This document shows, piece by piece, positions 12,501 through 24,500 of a stretch of DNA of 28,378 nt. The notes under the pieces are model-generated. The model saw only the letters and a list, made by a program, of their open reading frames with translations. It searched no databases and was not told where the DNA came from. Each line of letters starts with the position of its first letter. Positions within the stretch are counted from its first letter, which is position 1. The stretch lies in contig CAXNAA020000100.1 of the NCBI GenBank assembly GCA_964200075.2, forward strand, positions 1 to 28,378, given 5' to 3'. The translations under genes were made by a program, and so were the position numbers. The stretch is from Sphacelaria rigidula. Taxonomy: Eukaryota > Phaeophyceae > Sphacelariales.

Positions 12501-15500
12501 GGCGCAACCGCCTATAGAATTACTTCGGCAGTGGTTCGACAACGGCGGCTGGTGAGACAACTATAGTATAGGGGAGTTCTCGGAAATCATGCGACACTGC
12601 ACCCTGACAGGTGTTCTGGTTGCATCGCAGTAGTTCGTAAGGAGAAACAACGCTTTCCGTGGTCTCTTTGAGCAAGGTACAGGAGCACGCGTTGGGGGTT
12701 TGGGGGAAGACGATAGGGTCAATCAACAGTGAGGACAACATTTTCGTTTGGCGACACATGGATGGCAAGGCATCACTTGCCGCAGACTTGAACGTGATCG
12801 ACTGTTTGAGTGTTGTTCGTGTACTTGATCATTTTATGGAGAACGACGACAGCTTATATGGAGAAATGACGCTGAAGCTAGATGAGAGCACCATCGCCAA
12901 ACCACACTTGTAAACTGTAGCTCAACCCAGCCAATACGGTGTGTGTGGTGACAGATCGTACGTATAATAGTAAAGTACTTGGATTCCCGCAAAAACTTCC
13001 GAAACCTCCCGGTTATGTGTGTACAGGTGAATACCGTCCTGCTACTGTGCATGGAGGCACAGCTCTGAAAGTACCACGTAATGATTGGATCGGTGTATTG
13101 GCGATGGGTCATCGTGAGCAACACCATTTTCCGCAGATTCGAATATGGAAATATCAAGCAGACCTTGACCGAAGTTTTCTCGAAACTTGCACAGAAGGGA
13201 TATCTCGAAATAAATAGAGATACTCCCATCCCGACAGTTCCTTGTACGAGAAACGACGAACAGCTATGCAGTCTTTTTTTTCCGTTACTGATAAGTGCTA
13301 GCCCATCACCAAAGGTAGCGTCGGCAACAAAGCTTGAGGATCTGATCTTACCGTAAGTTACTGGCTCATAAGCCTGGTACAGTGACGGTACCTACACCTT
13401 TACCTCGGTTGTCTCACAAAATCGCTGACTGCTTTCCTTTATGCAGGTATGACCGCACCGCTTTGCAGTTCCGGCAGATCATCGACGTCGTGTTCGTGTG
13501 CGCGTGCGGTCCTCCTGGGGGCGGACGGAACCCTGTCACCGCTCGCTTTTTCCGACACTTCAATATCGTCGGGTGTGTCTGAAAATTATACCCTACTTGT
13601 AATTGCTTTCGGCAAAATCGGGAGCAGAGAGAAGGCGGAGTTGCGCTTCAATCATTTTTGTGTGGTCAGCACATCAAGGCATAACGGCATGGCAATGCCA
13701 TTTACGTGGAAGAATGAAATCACAATAAATGATATCGGGAAACGATGACGCCTGACTTTAGAACAGCAATCTTCAGCTGCGTGCGACTGGTTCTGCCTGC
13801 TGCCACTTTCGTGAAGATCCCTAGTTACTAGGCTGTTTCTCGTTTTCGCCGCAACAGGTAACGTCGAATGGTGGATGACTCTTCGGACCAGTACGCCGAA
13901 ATGTAGTGATGAATCTTTTAAACGAATACATGCCGAAGTTTCTGATGTGCATGAAAACATCGCAACGACCACGCCTTCTCAGGTACACGGCCATGCAAGA
14001 CGAAAGCATGAGTCTCATCTTCCGCACGATTTTCGGCAACTTCTTGGAGCGATTCTCGGCAGAATGCAAAGCCCTCGCCTCTCCCTTAGTGGCAGCGACG
14101 GTGGGTATGTTCAACACCATCTTGGCTGATCTTCGGCCTACCCCAGCGAAGAGCCACTATACGTACAACCTAAGGGATCTCTCCAAAGTTTTCCAGGTAC
14201 GATTGTCTCCATTGTTTTTTCCCTTAATTTCGACTACCCTGTATTATTTCCCCATTTAGTCTCGTATAAGGCGAGTTAGCATGCGATTTCTACAGCGAGG
14301 TTCTTCACAATAATTTCAGCACATGAACTATTTTCTCCCCTGCCCCCTCGCTTAAATAGGGGACGGTGAGTTATCGTGCAACCTCCACTTGGGATACCAT
14401 GTCCATCTGGGACATCCATATGGGATGTGGAAATCCATCTAGGATGGCAATCAAGAATGTTATGGGGAATATCAGATCAATCTGGGACATGGGCACCGAT
14501 CTGGGATGTGGACGTCCACTTAGGATAAGGAAGTTCATCTGGGACCCTGCCGTTTATCTAGGATACCCATATCCCAGATGCGTGTCCATATCCCAAATGA
14601 TGTCCACATCCCGGATGAATGTTCACATACCAGTTGAATATTCCAGATGATAATCCATATTCCAGTTGGATCTTCAAGACGAATCTAATATCCCTGATGA
14701 ATATCTCAGATGGACGATAATATATCTGGTGTATATTCCAGGCGGACGCCCATATCCCAGATGGGTATCCCAGATGGAGATGGTTCGATTTTGTAAGACC
14801 GCGCCTAAATGAGCCCCTCTCATTTCAGTGAGCATTTGCGTGTGAACTGCGTCGAGAAGTTTAAAGCTTGATATGCAAGCTTCTCTCAGGCGAAGAGTGC
14901 CAGGATACGTTATCGTGGCCTGCCACGGGCAAACCGGAAAAAGAGATAAAAGAGACTGATTAAACGGGGAAACGAGAAATACGGGGACACCAGCAAATAG
15001 GGACAAAGAAGAGGGAGGGAAGGAAAGGGGAGGGAAAGGGAGGGAAGGAAAAATGCGCAAAACCACAATAGATTTACCACCGATCCCATGTGTGCGGATA
15101 CGTCATGCATTTCTACCGTTGCGTTTGCTTGGTAAAAACACAAACATTTGTTTTTCACTCGTATTGTAGTGAGACGCGCACGATGTACACAGGGAGTAGT
15201 GGGCTATTCCGGTGTGGACGTAGAAATATAAGGCCCATGGAAATCCCGGCATTTCGTCCGGAGTGAACGGCACGGTCAGGGCGAATAACCGAAACAAACA
15301 CTGTTTTCGCAGTGGGGTGATGCGTTCTCGCCGCGATATTTTTCAGCAGCACTTTCCAAGTAGTTCCGAAAAGGACTCTATAGACCTGAGAATATTCAAG
15401 ACATAACCTCAAACTCATCGCTATTCGTGAAATATCTCGGATCGAAGCTGGAAAGCAAGCGCAGTTGGCTGAATGGGCCGAAAACATCAATCTAATTGTA

Positions 15501-18500
15501 AAGAACTTCGCTAATGGGCTAGTTTGAATAGGTACTGTTCGTCTCCCCATTTGCTTCATCATCGTGATCACAGGCTCATGCTACCGTTGTGGACGTCGAA
15601 AGAGTCATATGTCCTCTAAACGATGGAGGTACCGTTGAGAGTCCGTTGAATTATGAATTGATCCTCGCCCCTCACTGAAACTATGACATCATTCGAACGA
15701 CAGTGTTGTGTTGAATCTTGACAATTTTCGAATACGCGACAAGTCACGCGCAACACAAATCACAGTCGACCAGCCATGATCAAAATAAAGCGCGCCTCTT
15801 GCGCCCATGATGGCCTCCTTTAAAAGGTTGTGGCAGATCCTTCTGATCACTCATCCAAACCTAGTAAAACGCCGCACGCCATTGACGAGCCGAAGTAGTA
15901 GTCCAAACTCGGAGCAATAGCTGCCGAAGATTCAGCGGCAAACAGCGGTCGATTCTTTTTGTTTTTTTCGCCAGGCCGTGAAGCACACACCGCAAGGCCA
16001 AGGCTAGGAGCTTCGAGTTCTCGTCCACATTTCCTGAAAAACATTGTATTGTGGTATTTCTCACGCATTTCCGGGAAAAAAATCCTGTGTCTCCTTCCCG
16101 ACGCCTCCCACCCTTCGCTTGCTTCGTTGACCGCGCAGGGAATGCTAATGACGGACCATCGGAGAGTGTCAACGGCGGTTGACCTGACGCGAGTGTGGGT
16201 ACACGAGACCCGTAGGGTATTCGCCGATCGTTTGATTTCGTACGAAGACAAACAATGGTTTGAGGACTTGACTCGTCGGCAGGGACAGGATGCGTTAGGG
16301 ATGGACTGGGACAGGATTGTGGGAGCACCCGGCACAGAACAAAACTTCATCATGTACGCCGATTTCTTGATACCTGGAGCGGACCCCAAGGTAGGCAAGC
16401 AGTGGGAAGACTCGTATTGTGAACCTGTCATGGGGCAGGCAGCCAGTCCGGTCTGGCAACCGACCGCATTTGGTGAAAACTCGTGGTACACCATGGTATA
16501 GTGCAGTTTCTTGCACATGCTATCGCGGACCAGACCGTTGACAAAAATGAAACCAAGAAATGGCAGAGCTCGAAACTCTATCGGATCACACCACGGTGGA
16601 GGCAACGAGGGCATGTAAATGTGAAAACATCGGAGGCTGGTGGCACCTGGTTACAGTCCTAGACTACATGCGAGGATTCGTTTCGAAGTTTTAAGCCTAA
16701 CCGCAAACATCTCGGTTGTCCAACATCCATTTTATGGTCCACATCCACAAGTGGGCACTTGATACCCTTGCTGCTAGAGTCCACAACTCGATTGGTCCCT
16801 CAAGGGAACCTTGGAGGTTAAAAGTGCGTAAACCTTACCGTTGGGGGAGAAGACTGTCAAGAGCCACTGAAATACCGTAACGCTAACTGCATCGAGAGGA
16901 CCAGACGTCGAAGAGGACGGGTCATAAGAGAATGCTACCGTGATCGGTACTTGTGAGCAATTTGGATACTTGGTTCTTCACCAGTCAACAAGGGGTCCCT
17001 ACCACAGATCATGCGAATACGCAGTGCGTCGGGATCCCGGATCGATGGGAACAGTCGATTCATGCACCTAGCCCTCACCACACACCCGTCTTCGACCCTC
17101 GGGTGCTCCCAACCTGATCCTGATCACGTGTAAAAGATTTATGAAGAAGTGAAAGACTCCGAGAACCTGCAGCTTGTTGTGGAAGAATATCTTGCGGAGT
17201 TCAACGGCGAGAGCAAACAACCCATGAACCTCGTCATGTTCGGCGACGCAATCGAGCACGTCGCCAGAATCAGCCGGGTGATCAGGTGCGAAGTCAGAGC
17301 AGCAACTTGAAACAGTCGACCGAGCACTGGATTTTGCGGCGGTGCCCCTTCATGATTCTTCTCGCGGGTGCCGGTGCTGTACCATTTTCTGTTGCTGTTT
17401 CGGAACAATTGAGATTTAGACCCTTGTCGAAGACAACCATAGATGGCCGTACCTACGACATGCATGCAGTCTGAAACGTAACATAGCGTATCGCACAGTC
17501 GCTCTGTACGGTTTAATACGCCGGTGGACAGTTTCCGCTGCAATTCATGTGTTATCCTGATCATGGGCCCATTGCCGATCAAAACCCCGAAGCAAACATA
17601 ACCCGTTTGGTCTACTACATTAGTGTGATAGGCGAGAACACCCTTCTTCGCATCATTGCACTTGTGAGCATTTGATGGGAAACTGTCGTGTTCACATATT
17701 CGAGAGCCTACAGTAGTTTACACAATTTGGTAATTCGGCGTACACAACTATTAAAGTCGCGCAGAAAGGTACATCCCAACGCAAAGACGGCGAAAGCGTA
17801 CAAGCCCTGAACGCAGACCTCGCCCAGCATTCTGCCCCACCAAACCAGCCCCCCCCATGCACACCGAATGAAACATTTTAGATCATGGGCGATTTGTTGG
17901 TCTTGAGTTCCTCCATGTATTCCTTTACCGGTTTCAATGAGCAATGACATGCGTCGAATTATCCGTTCTCGAGCATGCTTTCCTCGCACCAAAATCGTGT
18001 TTTATTTTGTCCAAACGATTTGTCTCATGTGCGAAGGCAACCAATGGGAAATGCGCTGCTTCTCGGTGTGGGCGGCTCGGGGCGACAATCTCTCACGCGG
18101 TTAGCCACGTTCATGGCCGAGTTCGTTCTCTTCCAGGTGTGGGGTGGAGATGCCAGTCAGCGATTGTTCGAGGGCTCCACTATCGTTTGAGAGCTCTTCC
18201 TGGAGAACCCAAGCTCGCTGGGTCTCGTACTGCACTTACGGTGCATCTTGTTCTCCACGTTATACGCAATACACTTTATTATGCCGCCGTGCGATCGTGC
18301 GGAAATCCGGAAAGAGTGCATACATCACAATATCGCCGAAGAAGAGCCGCAGGAGAGCACCCGAGGGCAGCCCTCATTTTCACTTGGGTGAACGTTCTTC
18401 GCATTCTCTATATTGTGAATGGTGCATCTTGCAAATCAGATCGAGATCGCGAAGAACTACGGCACAACGGAGTGGCACGAAGATCTCAAGATTTGTCTTA

Positions 18501-21500
18501 TGCAGGCCGGGGTGGACGATAAATCGGTAGTGTTCCTGTTCAACGACACGCAGGCGAGCTCTCTTGACATAAACAGCAACATCATACCACGTAATGTAAT
18601 CGAGATAAGCTACTCGTCAGCATTATGATGACCTTAACCCTTTTCCATGAGGACAGAAAATGCCTGCCGACCACGAGAAAGTAAGTAGACTCAAATATTC
18701 ACTGGTGTGATTTTCATTGAGTATTTCCAACTCCTGAATCTGAGAATGAATAACATGGACTACGACTCGACGGCGTTTGGGGTTCGATTTCAGATCATCA
18801 ACGAGGGAATGCTGGAAGATGTGAACAACATTCTCAACTCCGGCGACGTGCCGAACCTGTATGGGGTTGAAGAATTGGAACGGATTTCGACGGCGTGCAG
18901 ACCGATTTGCGCCAAGAAACGTATTCCGGCCACCAAGCTCAACATTTTCGCGCAGGTATGTCGGCGAAGGCACAGGGTTAAAGTTGCGAGTTGCAGCGAT
19001 GGATCCGAGTCTACTAGACGTTTACTGAATGCGATCATATGTTTCAGTACCGAAAGTCGCGGTGTTATCTTCCGTGCTGCCGCTGCGGGCGGTACATGGT
19101 TTCACTAGTGTATGTTCGCTTTTCATCCAGAAGGTTCGCGGAAACGACGGTCTACGAAGTATGGAACCACCCCTTGAACGTGTAGTTTTCTCCTGCCCAT
19201 CGTAAATGTTGGAATTAAGCCCGTACATCGCAACTCGTAGAGGGCTTGTGCCCTTAGGAACCCGTGCGAGAGAAGGACAGCAACGTGCGGCACTCTTGTC
19301 CTCCGCCTACCGGAAAATGCGTCGTGAATTCCCGTCTCTATCCTCTTAGCGTTGCGCCTATTTTGTTATATGCGCTGGTAGTACTTCCTGAGCATTATGC
19401 CCGTTCACTACAAACCGTGCTGAAGCATAACATAGCAAGCGACGAAGAAGTCGTGCACGGGGGATGGGGAATCACCTCCAATCGTTGCTCTCTCTAGAGG
19501 TCTACAGCTTGTCTTCAACACATGAAGAGCCTCTCTTGACCAATGCTTCGATTTTTCCCTGCTCGTGCAGAAGCCCGTGTTCATATCGTCCTACCCCCAA
19601 TGAGGTATCGTACGTTTTTCTCATATGTTTGAACATGTGGCGGAATGTTTGCACCAACTTAACGCCTGATACCTCACTTCTTGCGCGCTACCTGTGTATC
19701 TGCAACTCTCTTTTGATCACGCCAGTACATCAACCGCGTACGGGCGAACATCCACATCGTTTTGTGCATGTCACCGTTGGGAGAAGCTTTCCGCACGCGC
19801 TTGAGAATGTTCCCGTCCATAGTCAACTGCTGCACCATAGACTGGTTTATGGAATGGCCTGACGAGGTGTGTATGCGCGCAAAAGTGTCTTATCCCATGA
19901 CGAAAATTCTATCTCGGCGAACCCGTCGTCTGCAGAAGTGAATTACTTGCGTGCCATACAAGATGGAATAGGACGTGGCTCTCCCGACGTGGTGTATAAT
20001 GATTGTGGAGCTACGATATTTGTGAAGACCAATCATCTGTCGATCCTGTCCTGACACAGCCGCAAGAAACTGTTGGTCTCACCTTGACGCAATAACAGTA
20101 GGGTCACTACTGTAAGCGACCGACATTCCGGTTTTAGTAGTACATTCTCTGTGCATGCATGCAGCGTTGGGCGGTCCAATATTGTGCGGTTCGATCGTTG
20201 TTTCTGATCCCCTGCCCGACCTCCTCGTGGTACACCAACAGGCTCTGAAATCAGTTGCAACTCGAAGTCTCACGGAGTCGGCGCTGCAATTGGGCGAAAA
20301 CGAGCCCAAGGTTGTTGAGGTATGGTCGCCCGCGTTGAAATAGTGAAAAAGTGAGCAGGTAGATTATCATGAAATACACTCTTCAACTCGCACCTCGATA
20401 GAGTCAGAACTAGACGGGGACCTGAGACCATCGCCCATCGACGTGCCAGAGGGTTGATGGCTCGCTTGACACGGCGGATGTTGTTTCTGGTTTTGCTCCG
20501 TGTTTTCCGATGTCAACGTTTAGCCTCTTCGCGTCCAAAGAACATACCGTCATTTCAGCCTACATTGCGTGGCAGTATGCTGTAGATTGTTGGGGGAAGC
20601 ATTAGAAGCTGTGTTGCGCAGTGATGATGCAACTTATGTCTGCTGGATGTCGTTCCCCGCTCTTGGTTTCTCGGAGCGCGCTTGTTTCGTTGGGTAAATT
20701 ATTCTCAGTCGCCAGGCATGCTTCTTCCAGTACTCTGTTTCGGCATTCGGATACATAATGTTGATATCCTTCCACGTTACGTCCAGTTATGACACCGGTG
20801 AGGCACCTTGTCCGTATTTCGCGTCTTACATGTGTTGCCAGATGGTGAAGCACGTGCATCAGAGTGTGGCGAAGGAATCCCTGGAGTTCTTGTCCGCCCT
20901 CAGACGTTACAATTACGTTACACCTACGTCATATCTGGAAGTGCTCAGCACCTACCGCAACGTGCTGGCCATGAAAAGGCTTGAAGTCGGCACTCTCAAG
21001 AATCGATTGCAGGTAAGGCTGAGATGAGACCCACACGCCTCGATACTACAACTGCGAACCGCTTCGCGACGCTTGGAAAATAAATAAAAACTCCTCGTTC
21101 GCTTCACTTGGACTTGAGAAGGAGAATTCGACAACCAGACTGTATTTGATATGTTCTGCTCGCGGCAAAACGATTGATATATTGGTGAATATTGTACTGC
21201 CGAAAGAGAAAAGGGGGGCCGTGGACGAGGTACCATATCCCCTCTCAGCAAGGAAATAAGTGTTGTCATCACGCACTGGCTCTTCATGGTATAACAGATA
21301 CCTCTTTCCACGAAATCTGAATTTCATCTTTTTTCGACAGGACTTGCGCGGCTACGATACCGCGTACCATCAGCCAGTATTCGGTACGTTAACGCATGGG
21401 CTTCGCCACAAGACCTTTGCTTTCTCCTCTCGCTGCGACTATCGCATGTCACTCGCACCCATGTAATCGGTTGATTTGGAGGATGGCAAAGGTCCCTCAC

Positions 21501-24500
21501 AACCCAGGCTATCTCCTCCGATGCGCTGGTTTACAAACACACCGTCGGCAATTTTTAGGACGAAGGGTCACATTGAAGTACATCGGTAGAACACCATTCA
21601 GTTCAAGTGCGATTGAATAATAATGTCCGGCTGCCCGGTACACCTGACACCACAAATTCCAGGTGGGTCTAGATAAGATTATCTCCACCCAGGAACAAGT
21701 CGGGGGTCTTCAGGAGCAACTGACGGCGATGGAGCCTGTCTTAATCCAGACCCAAGCAGACGTGGAAGTGATGATCGTCAACATCATGAAAGACAAGGAG
21801 GAAGCCGGACAAACGCAAAGCGAGGTGAATGACTGGTTTGTTTACATACTTCAGGAAACGTTAGACATCCCAAGATCTTTGTTCTAAGAGTGCATGAGAG
21901 AAACTACTCTATCCCGTCGACTGCAGAGTCCCACTGTCCATACACGTCCATAGATGCCAATGCAGACCTGAGTGATTATTTGTACGAGTGCTCTGCATAC
22001 AAAAAGGTCCTCCATCAGTTCTCAGATCAATATGTGGGGGCATTCATCGTCGGTATTTTTGAGTATAAACCACCTGGGGCTACGTGACGATTCGTTGTTG
22101 GTAGTTATGCATTCTCCCCGTTGCGAAAAAGTCGTCTGAATCGTTCGAATAGCGACAACATCGCTTCCACACCTCAACCGACCTATTCGGACCATTACTC
22201 TTTCACCTATTGGCGTGTGACACATTTCTGTTTCTCTAGCCTAGGTATCCAATGCGCCCTGCTAAAGCCATACCCACTCGGGCAGCCTCCAAGCGCCAGG
22301 TGATTGTTGGTTGGGGCTGCCTAAAACTCGCTGTCGTGCCTGTGCGATGCGACGTTGATCATTGGTACAGGTAGAAAAGCAAGAGGCAAGTGCTCAAGAA
22401 AAAGCTGCAGCAACTAAAGCCATTGCCGACTCTGCTCAAAAGGATTTGGACGAGGCGTTGCCGGCGCTTGAGGTGGCTGTGGCTTGCCTCAAGGACCTCA
22501 AGAAGAATGATATAGACGAGGTAATAAGTTGCACAGTACACCTTACAGGTGGGAATCGGCAACCTACAGCCCAGTAGGTCCTTTGCACCCCGGAGCTTAG
22601 GACGTTGATATATATCTTCATGAGTCTTCGTGGTTGATCCTTCCTGTTATTTCTTGCCAACTCTGTCGGACCCGAGTGTTTCTTTGGTGAACGCCGGAGA
22701 AAATTCCTGGGTCAGCAAATCAGCACGGGAACTTCGCATGAATCTGTGTTAAATAAACACACGCCTTGGCCAGCGTTTGTTGGCATATATTGATCCTTAC
22801 TGGTGCGCGGTAGCGCCTGGTAGAATCAGAGTTATCAAATCACTTGCAAGTTGTGTTTTCTGGATGCGTTTGCTAGCTTGTCTGCTTACGGTCGATAATC
22901 ATGCAGATAGACCTGCGTGAATGCTAGTGCTTACTGGATGCCGACTTGGGAGTTGTAGCCCATTAGTACGAGTGGTGAGGATAGAGTAACAACAATGCAA
23001 TGAGTCTTAGCCATCGCGTCTGAACGTAACATTTTTGACGGAACACCTATCCTTTAACCTGGAGGGGTTCCGGTGACCCTGAGTGTGAACATTCAAAGAC
23101 ACTGGCTCAATTGTCCCTCACTGCTATCTTCACGTTTGACTCCACGTCTTGGGGTGTTCTAGGTCAAGAGTATGGGGAAGCCTCCTTACGGCGTGAAGCT
23201 GACGATGGAAGCCACGTGCATCATGTTCGGAATCAAAGCGGACAAGATTAACGACCCCGATAACCCCGGGAAGAAGGTATCAGGTTCTCTTGTCATCTTG
23301 TAAATTTCCCGGATTGGGTTGTCGTAGTTGTTGAATTGCGTGAGAACCACGAGTATCAGCTAGATCGTTCAGCCCCTGGTTGGAGTCGCCGCCAGCCTTT
23401 GCTTGATACGTACCCAGCCTCGGGTCGCTCCAACAATGAGCGTATAGAAAAGAGTTCGGCCATCGCCTTAAAATACACATATTGCTTAGATGAAGCACCA
23501 TAATATAGGTATGCACCACGGTAGCCGCAAATGGTGGCGTTCTCCCAACTATATGAAATACCGATCAACGTGACAAGGATCTGCTTGGTGGGGTTCATAC
23601 CTCGCGATTGAGACTGTAGACTATGATACACAAGTATGCCAGACATTAGACCATCCGTTGTGAAGACGCTCTCCACCCCCAACGCTTGCTGAGCCACACC
23701 CCTTCTACTACTCTGGAAAACAGATCAACGACTGGTTTGGAGCAGCGAAGAAAACCCTCCTGAGCAACGCCAACAAACTCTTGCTGGACATGCAGGAGTA
23801 CGACAAGGATAACATCCCGGACAAGGTCATCTCGGTGAGAAATTCCGATGTCCACAAAACGAGGAACCAGACGTCATCCGATGAACGTATGATGGGATCA
23901 GGATTGGCAGCTATCCCACTACGCTGTGGGAACCGTTTTTTGACGCTTCGCTCATCGCAGCACCCACATGCGTCAACAGCCCGCACTTGGTCAACCAAAT
24001 ATTACATGCCGGGTTTGGAGGGACATCGCGTCTGTCCTCGTCGTCCTCGTGTGATGGCCGGGTATCGGGGTTATCAATCTAATTCTCACAAATTTGTCGA
24101 TTACGCCGTGGTCACCGGCTGTGTTCCTTTTTGTGGCTTGGCGAGGGCAGGCGATCGATCCGTTTGTGGCGAACCCCGACTTCGAGGCGAAGCAAATCGA
24201 GAAGGCTTCTAAGGCGTGCACGGCGATCTGTCTGTGGGTTCGAGCTATGCACAAGTACAATAACGTGGCGAAGCAAGTGGAACCCAAGAGGAAGCTCCTA
24301 GCGGAGAAACAGGTACTTTGTCACTGATGCTTTGAGAATACATACATGAGATGCAATGACTTCGTGAACGAGTTTCTAAGCCCGTGTCGCGCTGTACTCA
24401 GGAAATTAACACCTGAAACCTTTGTATGTGCCGAATCGATGTTGTGAGTAATCTGTCTTTGTTTAATTATACCTTCGACTGTCACGTGCAGAGTGTGAAT

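Noticed and set aside
12659-13356. Overlapping open frames of 85-92 codons in intron 13
   Set aside because: Exons 13 and 14 restore a Trp codon and continue the conserved GGWYDR motif, so nothing is missing here. The frames resemble no known protein and are a normal length by chance.
15155-15571. 138-codon minus-strand open frame in intron 15
   Set aside because: No recognisable domain, ordinary length by chance, and no promoter or splice evidence.
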